Assembly (NCBI GenBank): GCA_963457535.1
Contig: OY734803.1
Coordinates: forward strand, 1,426,001-1,490,000
DNA length: 64,000 bases
Direction: 5' to 3'
Source: JAHRAW01 sp028066695
Lineage (GTDB): Bacteria; Pseudomonadota; Gammaproteobacteria; Arenicellales; Poriferihabitantaceae
Shown here piece after piece: positions 25,106 through 34,016 of the stretch (positions are counted from its first letter, which is position 1; every line of letters starts with the position of its first letter). The translations under genes were made by a program, and so were the position numbers. The notes under the pieces are model-generated. The model was not told the origin of the DNA, did not search any database, and saw only the letters and a program-made list of their open reading frames with translations.

Positions 25106-27619
25106 ATGCCGTCCGCCAGCCATTACCGCCCGTCCGACATAGAGCCGGCCGTCCAGAAATACTGGGAGGAGCAAAATTGCTTTGCGGCGCGCGAAGAGCC
25201 GGGGCGCGAGAAGTTCTACTGCCTTTCCATGCTGCCCTATCCGTCCGGGCAACTGCACATGGGGCATGTGCGCAACTACACCATCGGCGATGTGATCAGC
25301 CGCTACCAGCGCATGCGCGGCAAGAATGTGATGCAGCCGATCGGCTGGGACGCGTTCGGGCTGCCGGCCGAAAACGCGGCGATAGAGCGCGGCATGCCGC
25401 CGGCGAAATGGACCTACGACAACATCGCCGACATGAAAAAGCAGCTGCAGCGGCTCGGTTTCGCCTATGACTGGAGCCGCGAGTTGGCGACCTGCACGCC
25501 CGGCTATTACCGCTGGGAGCAGTGGTTTTTTAACCGCCTGTTGGAAAAAGGCCTGGCCTACAAAAAAATGGCGGTGGTCAACTGGGACCCGGTGGAAAAA
25601 ACCGTGCTGGCCAATGAGCAGGTGGAAAACGGGCGCGGCTGGCGCTCCGGCGCGGTGGTGGAGCGGCGCGAAGTTTCGCAGTGGTTTTTGCGCATCACCG
25701 CCTACGCCGAGGAATTGCTGCGCGGGCTGGACGAATTGGAAGGCTGGCCCGAGTCGGTCAAGACCATGCAGCGCAACTGGATCGGCCGCTCCGAGGGCGT
25801 GGAATTTTCTTTTTCGGTGGACGGATTTTCCGAGCCGCTCGGCGTCTATACCACGCGCCCCGACACCATCATGGGCGTCACCGCGGTGTTCGTCGCGGCC
25901 GAACATCCGCTGGCGCGCCACGCCGCAAAAAGCGACGCGAAAGTCGCCGAATTCGCCGCGCAATGCAAAAAAGCGGCGACCGCCGAAGCCGAGTTGGAAA
26001 CCATGGAAAAAAAGGGCGTGCCGCTCGGCATGCAGGCGGAACACCCGCTGAGCGGCGAGCGCATTCCGGTTTGGGCGGCGAATTTTGTGCTGATGGGCTA
26101 CGGCACCGGCGCGGTCATGGCGGTGCCGGCGCATGACGAGCGCGACCACGAATTCGCGCGCAAACACGGCATTGAAATTCGCCCGGTGATTTGTCCCCCG
26201 AAAAACGCCGCGCAAAACCATGACTTCACCGCGAAGGCGTATGCCGGCAAAGACGGCGTGCTGATGAACTCCGGCGAATTTGACGGCATGAATTTCGCCG
26301 CGGCTTTTGACGCGGTCGCCGCGCGGTTGGAGCGCGCCGGCGCCGGCAAGCGCAGCGTGCAGTACCGGCTGCGCGACTGGGGCGTGTCGCGCCAGCGTTA
26401 CTGGGGCTGCCCGATTCCGGTGCTCTACGACGCCGACGGAAACGCCTCGGCGGTCGCCGACGACGAGTTGCCGGTGGTGCTTCCCGAAGACGCCGGTCCC
26501 GCGTCCAGCCTCAAAGACGACCCGGAATTTTACAAAGCGGTTTTTGCCGACGGCGCGGAGGCCGTGCGCGAGACCGACACCTTTGACACTTTCGTGGAAT
26601 CGTCATGGTATTTCCACCGTTACTGCTGCCCGAATTGCGACGACGCGATGCTGGACGCGCGCGCCGATTACTGGATGCCGGTTGACCAATACATCGGCGG
26701 CATTGAGCACGCGGTGCTGCATCTTTTATACGCGCGCTTTTTTCACAAGTTGCTGCGCGACGCCGGACTGGTCAAAGGCGACGAGCCGTTCACCAATCTG
26801 CTCACGCAGGGAATGGTGTTGAAAGACGGCGCGAAAATGTCCAAGTCCAAAAACAATGTGGTGGAGCCGCTGGCGATGATAGAGCGCTACGGCGCCGACA
26901 CCGTCCGCCTGTTCGTGATGTTCGCGGCGCCGCCCGAGCAGGCGCTGGAATGGAACGACGACGGCGTCGCCGGCGCCGAGCGGTTTTTGCGGCGGTGGTG
27001 GCGGCTGACGCAGCGCGCCACGGAAAATGCGAACGGGGAAATTCTCGCCGCGAAAAAAACCCTGGCCGCGCCGGATTGGTCCGGAAAATTGCGCGGCCGC
27101 GACGCATTGCGTTTGCGCGCGCGCGTGCACGCCATGCTGCGCCGCGCCGCGCGCGACTACCGCCGTTTTCAATTCAACACCGTGGTCGCGGCCTGCATGG
27201 AACTTTTGAATGACCTGGAAAAATTCGCCGCGGAAAATGAAAATACCGACGGAAATGAACACTCGGAAAACGCCGCGGTAATGCGCGAAGGCCTGCTCGC
27301 ATTGACGCGCGTGCTCGCGCCGGTTACGCCGCACATCGCGCACCGCCTGTGGCGCGACCTCGGCGAAGACGGCGATGTCATAGACGCGAATTGGCCCGAA
27401 CCCGACGAGGCCGCGCTCGCCGCCGACGAATTGCATCTGGCGGTGCAGGTCAACGGAAAAGTGCGCGCGCAAATTCAAGTCGCGGCCGGCGCAAGCGAAG
27501 ACGAAATCCGCGAGGCCGCATTCGCCGCGGAAAATGTCCGCAAGCACACCGAAGGAAAAGAGGTCGCGAAATTCATCGTGGTGCCGGGGCGGCTGGCGAA
27601 CATCGTGCTGCGGAAGTAG
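25106..27619 (+). CDS. leuS: Leucyl-tRNA synthetase
   Basis: Class I synthetase, 837 residues, about 20 shorter than E. coli LeuS. HIGH-type motif HMGHVRNYTIGD and KMSKS motif KMSKSKNN are present. The CP1 editing domain has TTRPDTIMGVTAVFVA and the GTGAVMAVPAHDERD editing site. The C-terminal VNGKVR motif is intact. It is followed 3 nt later by lptE. Confidence 0.96.
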   Translation: MPSASHYRPSDIEPAVQKYWEEQNCFAAREEPGREKFYCLSMLPYPSGQLHMGHVRNYTIGDVISRYQRMRGKNVMQPIGWDAFGLPAENAAIERGMPPAKWTYDNIADMKKQLQRLGFAYDWSRELATCTPGYYRWEQWFFNRLLEKGLAYKKMAVVNWDPVEKTVLANEQVENGRGWRSGAVVERREVSQWFLRITAYAEELLRGLDELEGWPESVKTMQRNWIGRSEGVEFSFSVDGFSEPLGVYTTRPDTIMGVTAVFVAAEHPLARHAAKSDAKVAEFAAQCKKAATAEAELETMEKKGVPLGMQAEHPLSGERIPVWAANFVLMGYGTGAVMAVPAHDERDHEFARKHGIEIRPVICPPKNAAQNHDFTAKAYAGKDGVLMNSGEFDGMNFAAAFDAVAARLERAGAGKRSVQYRLRDWGVSRQRYWGCPIPVLYDADGNASAVADDELPVVLPEDAGPASSLKDDPEFYKAVFADGAEAVRETDTFDTFVESSWYFHRYCCPNCDDAMLDARADYWMPVDQYIGGIEHAVLHLLYARFFHKLLRDAGLVKGDEPFTNLLTQGMVLKDGAKMSKSKNNVVEPLAMIERYGADTVRLFVMFAAPPEQALEWNDDGVAGAERFLRRWWRLTQRATENANGEILAAKKTLAAPDWSGKLRGRDALRLRARVHAMLRRAARDYRRFQFNTVVAACMELLNDLEKFAAENENTDGNEHSENAAVMREGLLALTRVLAPVTPHIAHRLWRDLGEDGDVIDANWPEPDEAALAADELHLAVQVNGKVRAQIQVAAGASEDEIREAAFAAENVRKHTEGKEVAKFIVVPGRLANIVLRK

Positions 27620-27622
27620 CGC

Positions 27623-28129
27623 ATGCGCGCGGAAAAATTGCGGAGCGAAACCAAGCGGCGCGCGCTGCCGGCGGCCGCATTACTTGCCGCCGCCGGCATG
27701 TCGCTCGGCGCGTGCGGTTTCCACCTGCGCACCGCAGTTCCGCTGCCGCCGGAATTGGCGCATGTGCAAATCAGCGGCGCCGACCGTGATTTGGTGGCGC
27801 GCCTCGCCGATGAATTGTCGGCGCGCGGCGCGGAAGTTAAATCTTCCACCGAAGCCGCCAAACTTCGCATCACCACCGACATGCGCCGCGCCGCGCTTTC
27901 CACCGGCGCCGACGGCCGCGCCACCGCCTATTCATTAACTTACGCGGTGCAATACCAACTTAAAGTCCCCGGCGAAACCGCGCGCGCCGAAAAATCTTTT
28001 TCGCTGCGCCGCGCGTTTGACTACGATGCCGGCCGCCACCTGCAGGCCGAAGCGGAAGCGCGCTTTCTGGAAGACGACCTGCGCCGCGAAGCGGCGGCGC
28101 GCGTGCTGTCGCAATTGGCGCGCGAATGA
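27623..28129 (+). CDS. lptE: LPS-assembly lipoprotein LptE
   Basis: Plug and assembly factor for LptD at the outer membrane, 168 residues. A lipoprotein signal peptide ends in lipobox-like LGAC (C33), followed by the typical GFHLRTAVPLPPEL. The sequence is weakly conserved in the family; the leuS-lptE-holA neighbourhood makes the call firm. Here holA is displaced by two inserted genes. Confidence 0.88.
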   Translation: MRAEKLRSETKRRALPAAALLAAAGMSLGACGFHLRTAVPLPPELAHVQISGADRDLVARLADELSARGAEVKSSTEAAKLRITTDMRRAALSTGADGRATAYSLTYAVQYQLKVPGETARAEKSFSLRRAFDYDAGRHLQAEAEARFLEDDLRREAAARVLSQLARE

Positions 28130-28185
28130 AGTCGGCAAAATGTGTTTTAATCCTGTAAATCCATCCAACATTCTCGGAGTGCAAA

Positions 28186-28524
28186 ATGATTGTTAATGCT
28201 TGGTCAAGCTCGCCTGTACCTGGCCCGGGGGCAAAAGAGCCCGCTTCGGGCAGTTACGGATTCAGGATGAGCAAAAAAGATCGCGATCAACATTTCAAAA
28301 AGGAATGGTCTAGCGTGATCATCAAACTCCCTAACGACGTGGAGGCGGAGGTGGACCTTAGTAAAAGAGATGCGTTCTGGGATGATTGCCCGGAGCTGTG
28401 GCACCTTGCTATCAAAGCGTGGTTGGCCAAGAATGGTTATGCGGGTTGGGAAGAGGGTTGTCCGCCGCCATTTGTTCTCACCCCCCTTGGAGGCAACAGA
28501 TTCCACCTTGAAGGCCCGGCGTAA
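28186..28524 (+). CDS. Unrecognised 112-residue protein, atypical composition
   Basis: I do not recognise this protein. It has no signal peptide or membrane helix. The middle (KKEWSSVIIKLPNDVEAEVDL) and a Trp-rich stretch (FWDDCPELWHLAIKAWLAKN) suggest a small folded domain. CGGAG eight bases upstream supports ATG 28186; ATG 28267 is an alternative. Base composition is clearly AT-richer than leuS or holA. With the next gene it splits the usual lptE-holA pair. Confidence 0.6.
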   Translation: MIVNAWSSSPVPGPGAKEPASGSYGFRMSKKDRDQHFKKEWSSVIIKLPNDVEAEVDLSKRDAFWDDCPELWHLAIKAWLAKNGYAGWEEGCPPPFVLTPLGGNRFHLEGPA

Positions 28525-28598
28525 TCAGCTTGTGCTGAGCGTTCATTTCATCGAAGGTAATTTTCCGCTCAACTACTTTCCCACGAAAGAAAAATCCA

Positions 28599-29180
28599 AT
28601 GAGAAACAAATTAATAGCAGTCACTGCAACCGCACTGGCGGTTCTGGCCGGTTGCGCCCCGCCGCCGTCGCCGCCGCCGCAAATCGCCCAGCCTGAACCG
28701 GAAATCGAAGTCATCACTTTGCAAAATGAATTCAATGCAGATGAAGCGCGCGCTTTGTTGGCGAAAGGCAACAACACCATCAAGGGCAGCGCGCTGATTC
28801 GCCAGCAAGGCGGGGGTGTCGTAACTTGTGCCGGGCAAGAAGTTGATCTGCTCCCGAACACCGCCTATGCAAGGGAGAGAATCTCTCATATTTATGGCAA
28901 TGTGACCAAGGGGGTTTCTTGGTTTCAAGAACAAGCTCTCGAATATTGGGAGTTTGATCACACGGCACCGGAGTATCGTGATTTGCAAAAGATCACCGTT
29001 TGCGATGCACAGGGTTACTTTAAATTCACCAATGTTGCCGACGGCTCTTTCTTTGTGATCACAGATATCTCCTGGTCAACCTCTGGTTCCACAAACTGGT
29101 CGGAATGGGAAGGCGGATTTCTGATGCAAAGGGTCGATATCCGCAACGGAGAAACCCGGGAAATCGTCCTTGCGCCGTGA
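28599..29180 (+). CDS. Putative lipoprotein of unknown function
   Basis: This 193-residue protein has a clear lipoprotein signal: MRNKLIAVTATALAVLAGC with Cys19, then a Pro-rich linker (APPPSPPP). The mature part contains ITLQNEFNADEARALLAKGNNTIKG and an all-beta looking C-terminal half with YFKFTNVADGSFFVIT. That pattern is reminiscent of carboxypeptidase-regulatory-like repeats, but the family is uncertain. Composition is AT-richer than its neighbours, like the preceding gene. No SD of note. Confidence 0.65.
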   Translation: MRNKLIAVTATALAVLAGCAPPPSPPPQIAQPEPEIEVITLQNEFNADEARALLAKGNNTIKGSALIRQQGGGVVTCAGQEVDLLPNTAYARERISHIYGNVTKGVSWFQEQALEYWEFDHTAPEYRDLQKITVCDAQGYFKFTNVADGSFFVITDISWSTSGSTNWSEWEGGFLMQRVDIRNGETREIVLAP

Positions 29181-29212
29181 CACGCCGGGCGCGTATATGT
29201 TAAAAAATTAAC

Positions 29213-30238
29213 ATGCGCATTCAACACAACCAACTCCCCGCGCATCTCGGCAAGCAACTCGCGCCGCTTTACCACCTGTTTGGCGCCGAGCAATTGCTGA
29301 TAGAGGAGGCGCTGGACCAAATCCGCGCGCGCGCGCGCGAGGTCGGCTTCACCGAGCGCATTCGCCACACGCTGGAGCCCGGCTTTGATTGGAACGAGGC
29401 GCTCGCCGGCGCGCGCGCCATGTCGCTGTTCGCCGAAAAAAAAATCATTGAAGTGCGCATGCCGGCCGGCCGGCCCGGCGAGGCCGGCGCCAAGGCGCTG
29501 GTGCGCCACGCCGCGGAAACGCCGTCGGATGACTGCGTGTTATTGCTGGCCGGCGGCGCGGCCGACCGCGCCACGCAAAAAACAAAATGGTTCGCCGCGG
29601 TGGAGGCGGCCGGAGTCGCGGTGGAATGCGCGGCGATTCCGCCCGCGCATCTTCCCGAATGGGTGTCGCGGCGCATGGCGTCGCGCGGACTGCAATGCGA
29701 GCGCGACGCGGCCGCGCGCCTGGCGCAACTGGTGGAGGGAAATTTGCTGGCCGCGGCGCAGGCCGTGGATTTATTGGCGCTGCTGTCGCCGAAGGAGGCG
29801 GTGACCTGTGATGCGGTGGAAAGCGCGGTCGCCGACCACGCGCGGTTTAATGTGTTCGCGTTCGCCGACGCCTGCCTGGCCGGCTCGGCGCCGCGCTGCA
29901 CGCGCATTTTGCAAAGTCTGCGGCGCGAGCAGGCCGAGCCGACGCTGATTTTGTGGGCGCTGGCGCGCGAGGCGCGCACGCTGTGCCAGTTGTCGGCCGG
30001 CCTCGCGCGCGGCGGCAACCGCCAGGGATTGTTCAAGCGGCACGGCGTATGGAGCAGCCGCGCCGGCGCGGTCGGCGCCGCGCTGGACCGCCTGTCCGCG
30101 CCGCAATGCGAAAACCTGCTGCGCCGGCTGGCGCGCGCCGACCTGATGCTAAAAGGCCGCGCGCCGCTGCAGCGCCGCGACATCTGGGAGGAAATAGAAA
30201 GCATCGGGCTTCGCATGTGCGGGCTGGCGATTCCCTGA
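29213..30238 (+). CDS. holA: DNA polymerase III subunit delta (HolA)
   Basis: Clamp-loader wrench subunit, 341 residues, the same length as E. coli HolA. Recognisable by LYHLFGAEQLLIEEALDQIR near the N-terminus, the collar domain, and position downstream of lptE. It separates from lptE by about 1.1 kb of unusual DNA. Confidence 0.92.
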   Translation: MRIQHNQLPAHLGKQLAPLYHLFGAEQLLIEEALDQIRARAREVGFTERIRHTLEPGFDWNEALAGARAMSLFAEKKIIEVRMPAGRPGEAGAKALVRHAAETPSDDCVLLLAGGAADRATQKTKWFAAVEAAGVAVECAAIPPAHLPEWVSRRMASRGLQCERDAAARLAQLVEGNLLAAAQAVDLLALLSPKEAVTCDAVESAVADHARFNVFAFADACLAGSAPRCTRILQSLRREQAEPTLILWALAREARTLCQLSAGLARGGNRQGLFKRHGVWSSRAGAVGAALDRLSAPQCENLLRRLARADLMLKGRAPLQRRDIWEEIESIGLRMCGLAIP

Positions 30239-30294
30239 CTGCGCTACAATCGGCACGGGTTTTTCCCCTTCTTTTTTTCAAGCGTCCTTTTTTA

Positions 30295-31596
30295 ATGAGC
30301 AGCGCCAACACCGCCGAAGTTTCCAAAGCGACCGAGCAGGCCGACATTAAGTCCTATGTCGCCGAACTCGGCCGCGCCGCGCGCGCCGCCGCGGACGCGC
30401 TTGCCGCCGCGCCGACGCGCGCGAAAAACGCCGCGCTGGAAGCGGTCGCCGCGCATTTGCTTTCCGACCGCGCGAAAATTCTGGAAGCCAACGCGCGCGA
30501 CTTGCGCGCCGGCGAGCGCGCCAAACTGGCCGCGCCGCTGATGGAGCGGCTGCAACTGGACGATGCGCGCGTGGAAGCGATGGCCGAAGGCTGCCGGCAG
30601 GTCGCGCGCCTGCCCGATCCGGTCGGCGAAATCAGCGGCATGGCGCAGCGCCCGAGCGGCATTCGCGTCGGCAAAATGCGCGTGCCGCTCGGCGTCATCG
30701 GCATCATCTACGAGTCGCGCCCGAATGTGACCATAGACGCGGCCGCGCTCTGCCTGAAAGCCGGCAACGCCGCGATCTTGCGCGGCGGCTCCGAGGCGCT
30801 GCACTCCAACCTCGCCGCCGCCGATGCGCTGCATGCCGGCCTGCGCGCCGCGAAACTTCCGGCCGAGGCCGCGCAAGTGGTCGCCACCGCCGAACGCGCC
30901 GCGGTCGGCGCGTTGCTGGCGATGGACGACTGCATAGATGTCATCGTCCCGCGCGGCGGAAAAAGTTTGATTGAGCGCGTGGCGCGCGAGTCGCGCGTGC
31001 CGGTGCTGCGCCATTTGGAGGGCGTCTGTCATGTTTATATTGACGCCGCCGCCGACCTCGGCAAGGCGGTGGAAGTCGCGTTCAACGCCAAGGCGCGCCG
31101 CTACGGAATTTGCGGCGCGATGGAAACGCTGCTGGTGGCGAAGGCGGTGGCGCGCGAAGCGCTGCCGGAATTGTCGCGGCGCTATTTCGCCAAGGGCATT
31201 GAGTTGCGCGGCTGCGACGCCTCGCGCGAAATCGTGCCGCAGATGAAAACCGCGAACGAGGACGACTGGCGCGCCGAATATTTGGACGCGATTTTGGCGG
31301 TGCGCGTGGTGAACGACATGGAGCAGGCGATTGCGCACATCGCCGCCTACGGCTCGCGCCACACCGACGCGATTCTCACCGAAAATCTTTCGCGCGCCAA
31401 CGAATTTTTGCGCCGCGTGGATTCCAGTTCGGTGATGGTCAACGCCTCAACGCAATTCGCCGACGGCTTTGAATACGGCCTCGGCGCCGAAATCGGCATC
31501 AGCACCGACAAACTGCACGCGCGCGGCCCGGTCGGGCTGGAGGGGCTGACCAGTCAGAAATACATCGTCATCGGGGACGGGAGCGTTCGCGCCTGA
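30295..31596 (+). CDS. proA: Gamma-glutamyl phosphate reductase
   Basis: Second step of proline synthesis: NADPH-dependent reduction of glutamyl-5-phosphate. At 433 residues it is slightly longer than E. coli ProA (417). Conserved segments: VPLGVIGIIYESRPNVT, CLKAGNAAILRGG, catalytic Cys in NAKARRYGICGAMETLLV, and SSSVMVNASTQFADG. ATG 30295 fits the family N-terminus; the longer frame upstream lies inside holA. Confidence 0.95.
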   Translation: MSSANTAEVSKATEQADIKSYVAELGRAARAAADALAAAPTRAKNAALEAVAAHLLSDRAKILEANARDLRAGERAKLAAPLMERLQLDDARVEAMAEGCRQVARLPDPVGEISGMAQRPSGIRVGKMRVPLGVIGIIYESRPNVTIDAAALCLKAGNAAILRGGSEALHSNLAAADALHAGLRAAKLPAEAAQVVATAERAAVGALLAMDDCIDVIVPRGGKSLIERVARESRVPVLRHLEGVCHVYIDAAADLGKAVEVAFNAKARRYGICGAMETLLVAKAVAREALPELSRRYFAKGIELRGCDASREIVPQMKTANEDDWRAEYLDAILAVRVVNDMEQAIAHIAAYGSRHTDAILTENLSRANEFLRRVDSSSVMVNASTQFADGFEYGLGAEIGISTDKLHARGPVGLEGLTSQKYIVIGDGSVRA

Positions 31597-31599
31597 GTT

Positions 31600-31717
31600 T
31601 TTCGCGAAGGTTTTTTATTCCCGGCATTTTTCGCGGAACTTTTTTCGCGGCGGGTTTTTCACCGGACATTTTCCGCGAAACTTTTTTTCGCGGCGGATTT
31701 TCCGCGGAGATTTTTCA
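31600..31717. repeat. Mini-repeat cluster between proA and engB
   Basis: A textbook example of the family: T-tracts (5-7 T) followed by CGCGGAAC, CGCGGCGG, CCGCGAAAC or CCGCGGAGA at ~15-18 nt intervals across the whole gap. It may also serve as 3'-end structure for convergent proA and engB. No ORF. Confidence 0.75.
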
Positions 31718-32326
31718 TTAATCCCCGCCAAGCAACTCCGCGACGCGAGACGCCGCTTCTTCCACGCCGGTTTTTTTTACCGCGGAAAATAATTGCAGGG
31801 TGATCGCGCCTTCGCCCTCCAAGGCGGCGCGGGTTTTTTGCAGCGCGCCGGCGGCGGCGCCGCGGCTGCATTTGTCGGACTTGGTCAGAAGAATGTGCGC
31901 CGGCAGGGAAAGTTCGCGGCAAAAATCCAGCATGCGCCGGTCCAACTCGGTCAGCGGTCGGCGAATGTCCATCGGAATGACCAGGCCCTTCAGGCATTTT
32001 CGGCCGCGCAAATATTCGCCGATGAAACGCTCCCAATGGCGGCGCAAATCGCGCGGCGCGCCGGCGTAGCCGTAGCCGGGCAAATCCACCAGGCGGCGCG
32101 AGTCGTCCAAATCAAAAAAAACGATTTGCCGCGTGCGCCCCGGGGTCTTGCTGAAATGCGCGAGTCGGCGGCGGCCGGCGATGGCGTTTATCGCGCTGGA
32201 TTTTCCGGCGTTGGAGCGCCCGGCAAAGGCGACTTCGGCGCCGGCGTCGGGCGGCCATTGCGCGCGCAAATGCGCGGCGCCGGCATAGGCGGCGTTGCGG
32301 AAGTCAATTTTGGGGGCGGTTTTCAT
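31718..32326 (-). CDS. engB: Ribosome biogenesis GTPase EngB (YihA/YsxC)
   Basis: Essential GTPase for large-subunit assembly. From MKTAPKIDF it is 202 residues with G1 GRSNAGKSS, G2 PGRTRQ, G3 DLPGYGYA and G4 TKSDK. The frame extends to an ATG at 32386, but the extra 20 residues are encoded by mini-repeat DNA and overlap the cytochrome c4 promoter, so the later start is preferred. Divergent from cytochrome c4, a common gammaproteobacterial arrangement. Confidence 0.93.
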   Translation of the reverse strand: MKTAPKIDFRNAAYAGAAHLRAQWPPDAGAEVAFAGRSNAGKSSAINAIAGRRRLAHFSKTPGRTRQIVFFDLDDSRRLVDLPGYGYAGAPRDLRRHWERFIGEYLRGRKCLKGLVIPMDIRRPLTELDRRMLDFCRELSLPAHILLTKSDKCSRGAAAGALQKTRAALEGEGAITLQLFSAVKKTGVEEAASRVAELLGGD

Positions 32327-32365
32327 GGGGATTTTCGCGGACATTTTTCGCGGGGATTTTTGGGA

Positions 32366-32394
32366 TTGCCGGAGCGGGAGTTTCATACTATAAT
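32366..32394 (+). promoter_or_regulatory. Sigma-70 promoter of cytochrome c4
   Basis: TTGCCG (32366-32371), 17-nt spacer, TATAAT (32389-32394); the cytochrome ATG is at 32439, leaving a ~38-nt leader. Confidence 0.7.
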
Positions 32395-32438
32395 CGCGCG
32401 CGCAATTCTTACCGGACTTTTTCTCCCTTAATTTTCAA

Positions 32439-33032
32439 ATGAAAAAACTTCTCCTGCTCGCGGCCCTGCCGTTTGTTTTGAGCGGCGCGCACGGCGCCGA
32501 CAGCGAGGCCGGCAAAGTCGCCTCGGCGACCTGCGTCGCCTGCCACGGCGTCAGCGGCAACAGCCCCTCCGACCAATTCCCCAATCTCGCCGGACAAGTG
32601 CCCGGCTACATCGCCTCGCAACTGGCGAAGTTTAAGTCGGGCGAGCGCGCCGGTCCGGTGATGTCGGGCATGGCCGCGGCGCTGACGCCGGAGACCATGG
32701 CGAATTTGGACGCGTATTACTCGGGCCTGGAAGGCGTGGACGGCCGGGTCTCGCCGAACGACGCCGAAGCCGCGCTCGCCGGCGGAGAAATTTACCGCGG
32801 CGGTTACAAACCGCACCGCATCGCCGCGTGCATGAGTTGCCACGGGCCCGGCGCGCTCGGAATTCCGCCGGCCTATCCGAGGTTGCGCGGGCAGCCGGCC
32901 TCGTATATTGAGGCGCAACTTTTGGCGTTTAAAGCCGGAGTGCGAAAAAATGAAATCATGAATCCGATCGCGTTCGTTCTCTCGCCCGAGCAGATTCGCG
33001 AACTCGCGCTTTACATCGCCGCGCTGCACTAA
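32439..33032 (+). CDS. Cytochrome c4 (di-heme)
   Basis: Periplasmic electron carrier with two class I heme c domains, 197 residues. Signal peptide MKKLLLLAALPFVLSGAHGA. Heme sites CVACH and CMSCH, with axial Met candidates in VMSGMA and NEIMNPIA. The second domain repeats the first (QVPGYIASQLAKFKSG / QPASYIEAQLLAFKAG). Likely feeds terminal oxidases. Confidence 0.94.
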   Translation: MKKLLLLAALPFVLSGAHGADSEAGKVASATCVACHGVSGNSPSDQFPNLAGQVPGYIASQLAKFKSGERAGPVMSGMAAALTPETMANLDAYYSGLEGVDGRVSPNDAEAALAGGEIYRGGYKPHRIAACMSCHGPGALGIPPAYPRLRGQPASYIEAQLLAFKAGVRKNEIMNPIAFVLSPEQIRELALYIAALH

Positions 33033-33033
33033 G

Positions 33034-33912
33034 TTACTCGCGCAAACTTTCCGGCACGGAAATGCCGCGCCGCCGGCAGGCGGCGACAAGCGTGTTGCGC
33101 AAAAGGCAGGCGATGGTCATCGGACCGACTCCGCCCGGCACCGGCGTAACCGCGGCCGCGGTTTTCATGGCCGCGTCAAACTCCACATCGCCGACCAGTT
33201 TTTTGTCGCCGACGCGGTTGATGCCGACATCAATGACCACCGCGCCGGGTTTTATCCAATCGCCTTTAATCATCTCCGCCCGCCCGGCCGCGGCAATTAA
33301 AATATCGGCGCGCCGGCATACTTCCGGCAAATCGCGCGTGCGCGAATGGGCGATGGTCACGGTGCAGTGCTCGCGCAACAGCAGCATCGCCACCGGTTTG
33401 CCGACGATGTTGGAGCGCCCGACCACCACCGCGTGCAGGCCGGACATATCGCCGATTTTTTCTTTCAGCAACAGAATGCAGCCGAACGGAGTGCAGGGAA
33501 TCAACGCATCGGCGCCGACCGCCAATGCGCCGGCGTTTTCAATGTGAAACCCGTCCACATCTTTTTGCGGGTGAATCGCGTTGATCACGCGCTCGGCGCG
33601 AATTTGTTTCGGCAGCGGCAACTGCACCAAAATTCCATCCACCGCGTCGTCATTGTTCAGTTCGCCGACCAATTTTAAAACTTCCTCCTCGCCGGTCTGC
33701 GCCGGCAGGCGGCGCTCAAACGAGGCCATGCCGGCGGCGCGCGTCTGCTTGCCCTTGCTGCGCACATAGATTTCGCTGGCCGGATCGTCGCCGACCAGCA
33801 CCGCGGCGAGTCCCGGAGTGACGCCATGTTTTTCGGCGAGCACGGCCGCGGCCGCGCCGACGCGCTCGCGCAGGCGCGCCGCGTGCGCCTTGCCGTCTAT
33901 GATGGATGACAT
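33034..33912 (-). CDS. folD: Bifunctional methylenetetrahydrofolate dehydrogenase/cyclohydrolase FolD
   Basis: NADP-dependent one-carbon interconversion, 292 residues. Motifs: YVRSKGKQTRAAGM (catalytic Lys), VQLPLPKQI, PQKDVDGFH, GRSNIVGKPVAMLL, and C-terminal TPVPGGVGPMTIACLL. The start is MSSIIDGKAHAARL at 33912. It ends 1 nt from the convergent cytochrome c4 stop. Confidence 0.96.
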   Translation of the reverse strand: MSSIIDGKAHAARLRERVGAAAAVLAEKHGVTPGLAAVLVGDDPASEIYVRSKGKQTRAAGMASFERRLPAQTGEEEVLKLVGELNNDDAVDGILVQLPLPKQIRAERVINAIHPQKDVDGFHIENAGALAVGADALIPCTPFGCILLLKEKIGDMSGLHAVVVGRSNIVGKPVAMLLLREHCTVTIAHSRTRDLPEVCRRADILIAAAGRAEMIKGDWIKPGAVVIDVGINRVGDKKLVGDVEFDAAMKTAAAVTPVPGGVGPMTIACLLRNTLVAACRRRGISVPESLRE

Positions 33913-34016
33913 TTCAATCGCTCCGTTTGCGGTGATGTTGCGCGCGCGCATTCAACCACCGATTGCCGCGCGGCGCAACGCGTATAATGCGCTTTTTTCG
34001 CGGCACGGGAGGACCA

